Below are positions 1 to 7,415 of a DNA stretch of 8,863 bases, one piece after another (position 1 is the stretch's first letter; each line of letters opens with the position of its first letter). Location of the stretch: positions 1 to 8,863 of the forward strand of contig JAKQGD010000382.1 in the NCBI GenBank assembly GCA_029573365.1. The letters run 5' to 3'. The position numbers and the translations under genes were made by a program. This DNA is from Bacteroidota bacterium (GTDB lineage Bacteria; Bacteroidota; Bacteroidia; Chitinophagales; Saprospiraceae). A model generated the notes under the pieces. The model saw nothing but the letters and a program-made list of their open reading frames with translations. It had not been told where the DNA came from and made no database searches.

Positions 1-2082
1 AACTCCTGTCTCGGTGCCGGCAAAAAGCAGATCCTTGCGTACGTTATCTTCTCTTACGACTCTGGTAAAGGCTCCTGTAGGTATGCCGTTGTTAATGTTT
101 GTCCAGGTCTTGCCATAATCGGTACTTTTGTACAGCCCGGGCGTATGGTCGTTAAATTTGTACCGTGTCGTAGCAATATATACGGTTGTTTTGTCAAAGG
201 GGGATACTTCTATGGCATTGATCAGGCATTCTTTTAGTCCTTTTGGGGTCACGTTGGTCCAAGTAGTACCACCATCCCTGGTGACGTGTACGAGGCCATC
301 ATCGCTTCCTGTATAAATCACACCTTTTTCATGGGGGGACTCCATCACATAGGCCAGTGTACCGTAATTTTCGGCACCCACAGCTTCATTTGTATAGGGT
401 ACACCTCCTTTGCCCTGCTTCTCCTTTTCGTTTCGTGTCAGATCCGGCGAAGCTTCCTCCCATGATTTGCCCATGTCTCTGGTTCGAAGCAAGTGCTGGG
501 CTCCATGATAAAAGGTATTTGGCTCGTGTTTGCTCCATATGATGGGTGCATTCCAGTTGTACCTGTACTTCATATCACTGGCATCCCTGGCCAGATACTG
601 GATAGGTGCAGCCATGACATTTGTAGATGCTTTGGCTTTTGTATCCAGGACTTCGATGGTACCAAGGTAGCTGCCTCCCATCACATACCTGGGATCATCA
701 GGGTCGAATGCCAGGAAGGCACTTTCGCCACCGGCTGACCATGTCCAGCTATCTTTGGTGATGCCACCGCTTCCCAGCTCCCTGCTGGCAATACTTACAG
801 ATGAATTGTCCTGTTGTCCGGCATAAATCCGGTAAGGAAACTGGTTGTCTACGTTGATGCGGTACAACTGTGCCGTAGGCATATTGGTCTGTGGCGACCA
901 GGTTTTACCACCGTTGACAGTTACTGTGGAACCTCCGTCATCGGAGAGGATCATGTTTTTTGGGTTGTCAGGATTTATCCACAGATTGTGGTAATCGCCA
1001 TGCTGTCCGTGTATTTCTTCCCAGGTACGCCCCCCGTCAATCGACTTTAGAGCCGGAGCACTCAAGACATAGACTGTATTTTCGCTTTTGGTGTCCGGAA
1101 AAATTTCGATGTAATACCAGGCACGTTGTATCAGCCTGTTGTCACTGCTCACTTTCGACCAGGATTCGCCGCCATTCTCAGAGACAAAAAGTCCACCGAG
1201 TCCTTTTTGGGAGTCGCTTTCGATGAGGGCATATACTTTTTCGGAATTGGACCTGCAAACAGCAATGGCCATTTTACCCTTTTCTTCGGGAAGGCCATTG
1301 TGAATTTTTTCCCAGGTCATACCGCCGTCTTTTGATTTGTACAAGCCTGAGCCTGGTCCTCCGCTGATTACTTGCCACGGTTTCCGGCCGTGTTCCCACA
1401 TAGCAGCATACAAGATGAGCGGATTGTTCATATCCATGGACAGTTCTGCACATCCGGTTTTTTCATCAACGTACAGTACTTTTGACCAGGTGATTCCTCC
1501 ATCAGCAGATCTGAAAATGCCCCTTTCTGTGCCCGGTGAATACAGTGAGCCCTGAGCCGCCACATATACAAGATTGGGGTCACGGGGATGGACAACAATT
1601 CTGGAAATATGCTGTGATGCATCGAGGCCCATTTTCTTCCAGGATTTGCCCGCATCCGTTGATTTATAGACACCGTCACCGTGGTGGGTCATCACTCCTC
1701 TGACGGCATGTTCGCCCATACCCACATAGACAATATTAGGGTCACTTTCGGCGACAGCCACTGCCCCTACTGAGCCTGTTTTAAAGTAGCCATCAGAGAT
1801 GTTTTGCCAGGAAATACCCAAATCATCGGTCTTCCAAAGCCCGCCGCCTGTAGTACCCATATAATAGGTATTGATGTCACCTCTGACACCACAGGCTGCT
1901 ACTGACCTCCCCCCTCGAAACGGACCGATACATCGCCATTTAACCGGTTTAAAATAGTCATTGATATCAGCTTTCTCGCTAGATTGTGTTTTTGGTTTGT
2001 CCTGACATATAACCATCGAACCCCAGGCCAAAATAGAAACACAAAGGGTTATAATCCTGATAATCACCGGCTTCTTTAGCAT
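1..2082 (-). CDS. Secreted Asp-box (BNR/VPS10-like) beta-propeller protein, 3' end outside window
   Basis: The minus-strand frame beginning at the ATG at 2080-2082 stays open for 694 codons to the left edge, so the C-terminus is missing. Residues 3-26 look like an export signal: KK, then a hydrophobic stretch ending MVIC before Gln27. The cysteine context (M-V-I-C) does not fit a good lipobox, so signal peptidase I cleavage is more likely than lipidation. The mature part has about ten Asp-box motifs of the form S/T-x-D/N-x-G-x-T/S-W, with the D/N-to-W core at residues 87-92, 143-148, 194-199, 252-257, 303-308, 349-354, 390-395, 536-541, 603-608 and 655-660. Several follow a G-L/V/I-Y/F/W-K/R-S/T strand, as in sortilin/VPS10 and sialidase-type propellers. 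Family members in Bacteroidota are often annotated as glycosyl hydrolases and, as I recall, run to about 1000 residues. Asp boxes alone show fold, not catalysis, and no active site can be assigned. A C-terminal secretion-system sorting domain could lie outside the window. The start lacks a Shine-Dalgarno sequence. The gene follows fabH by 24 nt and is probably cotranscribed with it. Confidence 0.9.
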   Translation of the reverse strand, partial: MLKKPVIIRIITLCVSILAWGSMVICQDKPKTQSSEKADINDYFKPVKWRCIGPFRGGRSVAACGVRGDINTYYMGTTGGGLWKTDDLGISWQNISDGYFKTGSVGAVAVAESDPNIVYVGMGEHAVRGVMTHHGDGVYKSTDAGKSWKKMGLDASQHISRIVVHPRDPNLVYVAAQGSLYSPGTERGIFRSADGGITWSKVLYVDEKTGCAELSMDMNNPLILYAAMWEHGRKPWQVISGGPGSGLYKSKDGGMTWEKIHNGLPEEKGKMAIAVCRSNSEKVYALIESDSQKGLGGLFVSENGGESWSKVSSDNRLIQRAWYYIEIFPDTKSENTVYVLSAPALKSIDGGRTWEEIHGQHGDYHNLWINPDNPKNMILSDDGGSTVTVNGGKTWSPQTNMPTAQLYRINVDNQFPYRIYAGQQDNSSVSIASRELGSGGITKDSWTWSAGGESAFLAFDPDDPRYVMGGSYLGTIEVLDTKAKASTNVMAAPIQYLARDASDMKYRYNWNAPIIWSKHEPNTFYHGAQHLLRTRDMGKSWEEASPDLTRNEKEKQGKGGVPYTNEAVGAENYGTLAYVMESPHEKGVIYTGSDDGLVHVTRDGGTTWTNVTPKGLKECLINAIEVSPFDKTTVYIATTRYKFNDHTPGLYKSTDYGKTWTNINNGIPTGAFTRVVREDNVRKDLLFAGTETGV

Positions 2083-2106
2083 ATTTATTTTCTTAGATTT
2101 TTAAAA

Positions 2107-3180
2107 TCAAGGCATACGATAACAGGCGGCGTTGATGTTCATGCCTGCCCCTACGGATGCAAAAACTACAACGTCTCCGGCATTGAGACTGTGTCCGGGC
2201 ATTTGCCCCCTAACCACTTGATCATACAGCGTAGGAACGGTTGCCACCGAACTGTTGCCAAATTTATGGATATTCATAGGCATAATGTCGGACGGGATGT
2301 CTTTTATGCCATAAAGTTTATACAACACTTTGATGATGCCTTCATCCATCTTTTCATTGGCCTGATGGATAAAAATTTTTTTGACTTGGTCTATGGAAAC
2401 TCCTGCATCATCGATACATTGTTTCATAGCCGCCGGCACATTTTTCATGGCATATTCGTAAACTTTTCTGCCCTTCATTTTGATATACCTGACTCTCGGG
2501 TCGGAATGCGGAAAATAAGATTTACCAAAGTCGATATAGCCTGCTTCTTCGTTACAGTGAGACTGTACAGCCACAGACAAGATACCTCTGTCCTCCTTGA
2601 CATCTTTGTGTTCGAGGACCGTGGCTCCTGCCCCATCACTGAATATCATACTGTCTCTGTCGTATGGGTCGATTACCCTTGACAAGGTTTCGCCTCCTAT
2701 CACCAGAATCTTTCTCGCTATGCCCGCCCTGAAAAAAGCATCAGAGTGTATCACCCCCTGTAACCACCCGGGACACCCAAAAAGTATGTCATAGGCCACA
2801 CAGGACGGATTTTGTATTCCGAGCTTCTGCTTGACCCGTGATGCAAGAGCAGGCACAGCGTCGGTTTGTATGCTGTGGGGCATCACATCTCCGTAATTGT
2901 GAGCAAAAATGATCTGGTCCAGGGTTTCAGGATCTATTCCTGAGGATTCAATGGCTTTGGCGGAAGCCAGAAAACCAAGGTCTGACGCCGTCATGTGGTG
3001 GTCTGCATACCTTCGTTCTTCTATGCCGGTGATGTCCTGAAACTTTTGAGTGATGACATCTGGCGGCTGATTTATCTTTTTGTGGTCTTCGCCGTAAAAG
3101 TCATGGACCGTAAAGTCGCGGTTTGATTTAATATTTTCCGGAACAAAACATCCGGATCCGGTAATGACTGTACGTAACAT
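2107..3180 (-). CDS. 3-oxoacyl-ACP synthase III (FabH) family protein
   Basis: This 357-residue protein is a ketoacyl-ACP synthase III-type thiolase-fold enzyme. The family joins an acyl-CoA or acyl-ACP primer to malonyl-ACP in the cytoplasm to start a fatty acyl chain. The Cys-His-Asn triad is intact: Cys136 in FGCPGWLQG, His272 in IHQANEK and Asn309 in KFGNSSVATVP. The glycine-rich C-terminal strand is present (ASVGAGMNINA, residues 341-351). The protein is longer than typical FabH (about 320 residues). Much of the excess is an N-terminal stretch at about residues 20-45, containing GEDHKKINQPPDVITQKF, before the usual ITGIEERR motif (50-57). From memory, this long form is a recurrent Bacteroidota paralogue separate from the housekeeping FabH. 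The primer may therefore not be acetyl-CoA, and related enzymes make branched, aryl or secondary-metabolite chains; that is inference. I withhold the symbol fabH because paralogy cannot be settled here. A consensus -7 box lies 33 nt upstream of the ATG. The Asp-box gene follows after 24 nt. Confidence 0.93.
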   Translation of the reverse strand: MLRTVITGSGCFVPENIKSNRDFTVHDFYGEDHKKINQPPDVITQKFQDITGIEERRYADHHMTASDLGFLASAKAIESSGIDPETLDQIIFAHNYGDVMPHSIQTDAVPALASRVKQKLGIQNPSCVAYDILFGCPGWLQGVIHSDAFFRAGIARKILVIGGETLSRVIDPYDRDSMIFSDGAGATVLEHKDVKEDRGILSVAVQSHCNEEAGYIDFGKSYFPHSDPRVRYIKMKGRKVYEYAMKNVPAAMKQCIDDAGVSIDQVKKIFIHQANEKMDEGIIKVLYKLYGIKDIPSDIMPMNIHKFGNSSVATVPTLYDQVVRGQMPGHSLNAGDVVVFASVGAGMNINAACYRMP

Positions 3181-3212
3181 GGACAGCTATGGTTAAAATT
3201 GGAAAATAACTC

Positions 3213-3220
3213 CAAAAGTA
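3213..3220 (-). promoter_or_regulatory. Putative Bacteroidota -7 promoter element for the FabH-type gene
   Basis: On the minus strand these bases read TACTTTTG, an exact fit to TAnnTTTG. The element ends 32 nt before the ATG of the FabH-type gene, leaving a leader of about 25-30 nt. I find no TTTG-like -33 element at the usual 17-23 bp further upstream, which lowers confidence. The same 8 bp form one arm of an inverted repeat with 3234-3241. Confidence 0.45.
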
Positions 3221-3241
3221 ATGCTAAAAACGATACTTTTG
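3213..3241. repeat. 8-bp inverted repeat CAAAAGTA-N13-TACTTTTG in the divergent promoter region
   Basis: CAAAAGTA (3213-3220) and TACTTTTG (3234-3241) are perfect reverse complements separated by 13 bp. Each arm also reads as a TAnnTTTG promoter box on one strand. The pair may be two divergent -7 elements, or an operator for a dimeric regulator of both flanking genes. The arms are A/T-rich and short, so chance is a real alternative. Confidence 0.45.
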
Positions 3242-3287
3242 TTATTACATATACAAATATCAATTGCCGGTATCCTAAAAGGACCTC

Positions 3288-3314
3288 TTTGTGTCGCTTT
3301 AGTTTATACATTTG
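3288..3314 (+). promoter_or_regulatory. Putative promoter of the acidic hypothetical gene
   Basis: TACATTTG (3307-3314) is an exact TAnnTTTG -7 box. A TTTG at 3288-3291 could be the -33 element, but the 15-bp gap is shorter than the usual 17-23 bp. Transcription would start near 3320, about 25 nt before the ATG at 3345. This box overlaps the alternative TTG start at 3312, which argues against that start. Confidence 0.5.
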
Positions 3315-3344
3315 TCAGGACATAAACCAAAACAATCTGAAAGA

Positions 3345-3818
3345 ATGATTTTTGTCGGAGAAAAAACCATAGATAAAACCCTGGATCTGCTTGGAGAGGA
3401 TGCCTCGAAGATAGAAAAAGCCGTCGAAAAGGTTTTGCAACGATACCCGGCTTTGGAAGAATATGCAGAACAGGAAAATTTTTTGGTATTGACAGGTGAA
3501 GAAAGAGCCATTCTACATTATTGTATTTTGGTTATAGTCGAAGCATCTATGGCTGCCCTTGGTAATGATGTCAGGATAGACGCCCAAAATCTAGAAAAAG
3601 CAGAGGAAGCAAATTGGGAAGTTCGGTCGCTTGCAGAGTCTAAAAAATTTGACCAGGTTATAGACTCCTATTTTGAAGGATACAAGCAGGAAGACTTGCT
3701 TGCCTTTGTTGAAGATACCCTGGTACAGGACGAAGACAGTCCTGTGTCTGCCATAGGCCGTGAGGTGATATTTATATCCTGTAAGGCAGTTATTGACACT
3801 CTCGACCATCTTAACTGA
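3345..3818 (+). CDS. Acidic, probably all-helical protein of unknown function
   Basis: I do not recognise this 157-residue protein. It is the only plus-strand gene in the window. It has about 34 Asp/Glu against 15 Lys/Arg and looks mostly helical, with an amphipathic N-terminal segment (residues 8-45), a hydrophobic helix around ILHYCILVIVEASMAAL (56-72) and a C-terminal hydrophobic patch (VIFISCKAVIDTL, 141-153). The hydrophobic helix contains His and Glu and is flanked by acidic residues, so it is more likely a buried core helix than a membrane span. There is no signal peptide. I chose the ATG at 3345 over an in-frame TTG at 3312 because the TTG overlaps a -7 promoter box and a purine-rich GAAAGA directly precedes the ATG. 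The gene is divergent from the FabH-type gene across about 160 bp and convergent with the phosphoesterase gene. Codon use looks like that of its neighbours. Confidence 0.8.
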   Translation: MIFVGEKTIDKTLDLLGEDASKIEKAVEKVLQRYPALEEYAEQENFLVLTGEERAILHYCILVIVEASMAALGNDVRIDAQNLEKAEEANWEVRSLAESKKFDQVIDSYFEGYKQEDLLAFVEDTLVQDEDSPVSAIGREVIFISCKAVIDTLDHLN

Positions 3819-4106
3819 TTTTCCAACATCATTGGTTCTGGTTTTTTGCTTGCCGCAACGGTAATGGTTCTCAAACTGAAGGTATCTAAGAATAGGTAAT
3901 CATACAGGCCATATAATTTTATTATTAATATACGACTAATGTCAATATGAAGTATTCTTTTAAAAGAGTGCTTTACAATTAGTGATTTTTCATAATATGT
4001 TTTTTATGGTTTCCGACTCAGCCTGACATTCCTTTTTGGCACAGTATTGGAAAGTAAATAAGTAAGTTCAGATTTATTTAAGGAATACTTAAGCAAATTG
4101 TTACTC
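3819..4106. other. A/T-rich intergenic stretch with no gene seen
   Basis: No convincing reading frame, RNA gene or exact TAnnTTTG box is visible here. It holds a weak stem close to the upstream stop codon (CCAA 3823-3826 with TTGG 3832-3835, then T6 at 3842-3847) and a 12-bp palindrome TCTTTTAAAAGA at 3956-3967. The stretch ends at the strong terminator hairpin beginning at 4107. It may be a long 3' untranslated region of the plus-strand gene or may hide a small RNA. Confidence 0.4.
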
Positions 4107-4148
4107 GAGACCGGTTAAAGGGGAATTAAACCGGTCTCATTTTTTTTT
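4107..4148 (+). terminator. Strong rho-independent terminator
   Basis: GAGACCGGTT (4107-4116) pairs perfectly with AACCGGTCTC (4129-4138) around a 12-nt loop, and nine consecutive T residues follow at 4140-4148. The orientation suits a plus-strand transcript, most simply the one starting at the acidic hypothetical gene, whose stop is 288 nt upstream. On the minus strand the same hairpin starts 8 nt after the phosphoesterase stop codon but has no U-tract after it, so termination in that direction would be weaker. The T-tract overlaps the phosphoesterase stop codon (4147-4149). Confidence 0.85.
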
Positions 4149-4902
4149 ATGGGGCTGTATGTAAACTTCCTACCGTTATACATCCAGTACTATAGCTTCC
4201 ATTTCCGAGAAGGTTAATTTCCCTGAACCCGTAATATTCACTTCCTTTTAAAAACTCTTTGCTTTCTGGATGGATCTGCACAAAGACAGAAGGAGAAATA
4301 TGGACCACCAGATTGTCTGAGACAACCGTGCGATCCAGGTGATAATGACCGCAAAAGACATGGAATATTTTGTGTGAATACCGAAGGGCAAGTTGTCTCA
4401 TATCTTCCATTCCCGCAAATTGATATTTGGGCTCCATGTGTCGTGAATCTGCCTCTATCGGTGGATGGTGCATCACAATGATAACATGTTTACTGCTGTC
4501 AGCAATCATTGCGTCAAGCCACGACCACTGGTCTGATGACAATTGGCCCGACGATGTATCGAGAAACAAAATCCTTGTATCTGCCAGAACCCGGCTATAA
4601 TACAGCTCGCCATAGTGTACCTCAGCAGAAAGACCAAAAGCCTGAGCCAGCATTACAGGGTTATCGTGGTTGCCAGGTATGGCGAGCACTTTTTCAAATC
4701 GACCATTTAATTGTTGGTGTATCCACCGATATATATCAGGATCGCCGTGTCGGTGGCACAAATCACCTCCCAGAATCAGAACTTTGTATCCTTCTTTTTC
4801 GATGTATTCCAGGGTTTTCTGGTATTGAAGACGAGTATCAATGTTTAGAGGCAAAGCTCCCTCGGTATCGATATGGAGGTCAGAGACAAATGCTATTTTC
4901 AT
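4147..4902 (-). CDS. Calcineurin-like metallophosphoesterase
   Basis: This 251-residue protein carries all five metal-binding blocks of the calcineurin-like phosphoesterase superfamily: D8-x-H10 (SDLHID), GGD47, G77-N78-H79-D80, H145-H146 (MHHPP) and G185-H186-Y187-H188. Such enzymes hydrolyse phosphomono- or diesters with a dinuclear metal centre. The layout and length are like the class III cyclic-nucleotide phosphodiesterase (CpdA-like) branch, but substrate cannot be read from sequence; nucleotides, phospholipid head groups and other diesters remain possible. There is no signal peptide, so it should act in the cytoplasm. Its start is 101 nt after the stop of the TonB-dependent receptor on the same strand. 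The gap has no clear terminator and only a degenerate -7-like box (TAACTTTA, minus strand of 4983-4990), so read-through from the receptor gene is plausible. Confidence 0.92.
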   Translation of the reverse strand: MKIAFVSDLHIDTEGALPLNIDTRLQYQKTLEYIEKEGYKVLILGGDLCHRHGDPDIYRWIHQQLNGRFEKVLAIPGNHDNPVMLAQAFGLSAEVHYGELYYSRVLADTRILFLDTSSGQLSSDQWSWLDAMIADSSKHVIIVMHHPPIEADSRHMEPKYQFAGMEDMRQLALRYSHKIFHVFCGHYHLDRTVVSDNLVVHISPSVFVQIHPESKEFLKGSEYYGFREINLLGNGSYSTGCITVGSLHTAP

Positions 4903-5003
4903 TCGTTTAAAGGCTGATGTTGAATCCTGGATTTACATCTTTATGTTTCGATAAATTTCTGATAATCCCAGTAATCTGATTTTAAAGTTAAGGTATCAAG
5001 CCA

Positions 5004-7268
5004 TCAATTTAGCAGGTAATCAAGTCGCAGGGTGACATTGCGTGGTGCTTCTATAAGGGCAGGCCTGAGGGTATATTCAGTATTAAGCAGGTTGTTGCAG
5101 AGAGCGGTTACTTTTAGACGGCCCGTATCCCATGACACACGGGTATCCAACAAGGTATAGCCTCTATTATTAACGTCCCTGTATTCACCGATGCCAAATA
5201 TGTCAATATTGATGGGTGGCACTGATTCGAAAGCCTTGTCTACATTGATGACGTGACTGACCCGCTGCACTGCCCAGCCCCATTTAAACTTACCAAAAGA
5301 CGCCTCAGCGTCCATTTTAAACTGATGCCTGGAGCGGTATTTGAGGACGTTGACCGGCTCAGAAACACTGTTTCGAATCTGCTCAGAGTTGTCGTAGTTT
5401 TTATAAGTTGGATTGATGTAGGTATATCCACCTATAACATTTATCGGTATTCCGAAAATACCAAGACGGCCGACGATGCCTGCCTCATATCCAAAAATGC
5501 GGGTGCTGCCCACATTTTGTGGTTGAAAACCGATACGATTGGACTCAAAGACAAAAGTAAATTCGATCATGTCTTCGTATTCTGACAAGAAAACCGAGCC
5601 GTCTAAAAAGCCTTTAAAAGCTCCCAAAGCAAAGCCCTGTTTTAAGCCCAGCTCAGAAGACCAGCCATACTCCGGATTGAGGGCTGGATTGGCAAGAATG
5701 GAAAAACCTCCAAACGTGGTCGTCACAAACCTCTCTGTGAGTGTCGGGTATCTGTATCCCTGTCCGAAGGATGCCCTAAACGTCGAATACTGTGCAAGCT
5801 TATAACTGGCTGAAATCCTGGAAATAAGTTGTCCATCAGAGACGACACCGCCAGGTATGGTGTCTCCCAGAAAATATTCAGGACTGTTTTGTTTTACATA
5901 TTCGTATCTCAGTCCGGCAGCAACAATAAGTTTTTCAGAAAATGTCTTATCGGCCTGCAAATAAGCTGCATAGTTTGCAGCATTAAATATGGTATCACCA
6001 AGTATTTCGGAATCAACCCGTGTCCACTGCCCTACGGCCCCGGCCGTGAGGATGATACCTGCCTTTTCAATATTTCTCTGGAATTGATACTCAGAATACT
6101 GGTTCAGAGATTTATTGGATTGGTTGGTATTGTTTTCGTTGTTTATAAAAACTGTTCTGTTGAGCAACCGGTGGGTATTTCCATGACTATCCTGATATGA
6201 TGCTGTTGGGTCGATATAAATACGGCGTGCCATCCTGTCTGAGACAGTACCTCTGAGTGGTTTCATGGCCCCTGAGCCGGGATTGGACCACAGAAAAAAA
6301 CTGCTGCTATTGTTAAAATTACCAAACGTGTTGAGCCCAATCGAAAACTTGTCTGACACCCGATACCGCAGGTTTATATTGGCTCTGCCCCGTGTTTCAT
6401 TGGTAAACTGATTATAACCTTCGAGCTTATTAAACAATCCGCTGGCGATAAAATCCAGATTGCCATATTTTTGTTTATGAACGGCAGTAAAGTTGGTTTC
6501 GTAACGCAGCGTGTCTTTCCACCATTTTTTTTCTTTGTCTTTGGGAGACATAAATACGGTGGCTGCTGCAGAAAAACGGGTCTCGGGCTGAGAAGTTGCA
6601 TAAGAAGACCTAAAATTTATGATACCGTTAAGGGCCGCTGATCCATAAAGAGTAGATGCTGCCCCCTTGAGTATTTCTATCTGCGAAAGGTTTTCTACCG
6701 GAATGTCTCCCCAATTGGGGAAGCCGGCATCCGGCTGCAGGGCAGGAATGCCATCGAGCAGCATCATGACTCTGCTACCGGCACCATATGAATAACCTGA
6801 GCCACCCCTGATATTGGCCTGGCCGTCGAGAATCTGTACGCCGGGCACCTTGTTTAGAATTTTATCAGAGGATACTGAATTTACACTACGCAGCAGGTCT
6901 GGCTTCAGAATATCGATAGATACGGTGGATTTGGCCACGTTTTGTTCATATTTTGAGCCTGTAACTGTAACCTGGTCCAGGACTGAATTGGAAGCATCCA
7001 GATACAATATATCCGGTAAGTCGGATACAGAGCCTACTCTGAGTTCTCTGGTATTGTAACCCACATAGCTAAAAGTTACTGTCGCTGGAAACTGAAGGCC
7101 CGTAAAGGTAAAAACCCCGTTCTCGTCTGTGATGCCACCTTCACCGGCATAAACAATATTAACCCCCAGCAATGGTTCGCCGCTGCTTTTATCTAATACT
7201 TTTATCGATGGAGATTGGCAAAATACCGTTATGGGAGCAAAGAAAAGAAACAGCAAAAGACCCTTCAT
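5004..7268 (-). CDS. TonB-dependent outer-membrane receptor with carboxypeptidase-regulatory-like domain
   Basis: This 754-residue protein is a complete TonB-dependent receptor, which takes up a scarce ligand across the outer membrane using energy passed on by TonB-ExbB-ExbD. In order: a signal peptide (residues 1-17, hydrophobic core LLLFLFFAPITVF, cleavage probably before Gln18); a CarboxypepD-regulatory-like domain (about 22-90, with GEPLLGVNIVY and FSYVGYNTREL); a segment LDQVTVTGSK (97-106) resembling the region that leads into the plug; the plug domain (about 108-220, with VPGVQILDG, IRGGSGYSYGAGSR, LLDGIPA and EILKGAASTLYGSAALNGI); and a beta barrel to the C-terminus, ending NNLLNTEYTLRP...LRLDYLLN. 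The size, near 750 residues, fits siderophore or cobalamin-type receptors better than the SusC type of about 1000 residues, and no SusD partner is visible next to it. The ligand is unknown. No exact TAnnTTTG box was found in the 147 nt upstream. Confidence 0.95.
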   Translation of the reverse strand: MKGLLLFLFFAPITVFCQSPSIKVLDKSSGEPLLGVNIVYAGEGGITDENGVFTFTGLQFPATVTFSYVGYNTRELRVGSVSDLPDILYLDASNSVLDQVTVTGSKYEQNVAKSTVSIDILKPDLLRSVNSVSSDKILNKVPGVQILDGQANIRGGSGYSYGAGSRVMMLLDGIPALQPDAGFPNWGDIPVENLSQIEILKGAASTLYGSAALNGIINFRSSYATSQPETRFSAAATVFMSPKDKEKKWWKDTLRYETNFTAVHKQKYGNLDFIASGLFNKLEGYNQFTNETRGRANINLRYRVSDKFSIGLNTFGNFNNSSSFFLWSNPGSGAMKPLRGTVSDRMARRIYIDPTASYQDSHGNTHRLLNRTVFINNENNTNQSNKSLNQYSEYQFQRNIEKAGIILTAGAVGQWTRVDSEILGDTIFNAANYAAYLQADKTFSEKLIVAAGLRYEYVKQNSPEYFLGDTIPGGVVSDGQLISRISASYKLAQYSTFRASFGQGYRYPTLTERFVTTTFGGFSILANPALNPEYGWSSELGLKQGFALGAFKGFLDGSVFLSEYEDMIEFTFVFESNRIGFQPQNVGSTRIFGYEAGIVGRLGIFGIPINVIGGYTYINPTYKNYDNSEQIRNSVSEPVNVLKYRSRHQFKMDAEASFGKFKWGWAVQRVSHVINVDKAFESVPPINIDIFGIGEYRDVNNRGYTLLDTRVSWDTGRLKVTALCNNLLNTEYTLRPALIEAPRNVTLRLDYLLN

Positions 7269-7415
7269 ATAAAGATTTTTTAAAACCGAGATAAAAATAA
7301 AATAATTATCCGATTCCGGCCTTTTTGATACTAAAATAATAGATTTTCACCCAAAGGCCAAACAAAACCGAAAGCTGTTGTGCCCGGGACGCAAGGGTAA
7401 TTTGTCTTTGTCCTG

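Noticed and set aside
128..1679. Several open frames of 60-90 codons, mostly on the plus strand
   Set aside because: They are shadows of the continuous Asp-box reading frame, which covers the same bases without a stop.
2191..2682. A 163-codon open frame on the plus strand
   Set aside because: It lies wholly antisense to the FabH-type gene, whose catalytic motifs are intact; the translation shows no domain.
3312..3344. In-frame TTG start that would give a 168-residue form of the plus-strand gene
   Set aside because: It overlaps the TAnnTTTG box at 3307-3314 and would leave no leader; the ATG at 3345 fits the promoter spacing better.
3823..3847. Possible terminator just after the plus-strand gene
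   Set aside because: The stem is only 4 bp, and the T-run is separated from it by 6 nt; the hairpin at 4107-4138 is far stronger.
3956..3967. 12-bp palindrome TCTTTTAAAAGA
   Set aside because: It is A/T-rich, isolated and not paired with a promoter box, so chance is the likeliest explanation.
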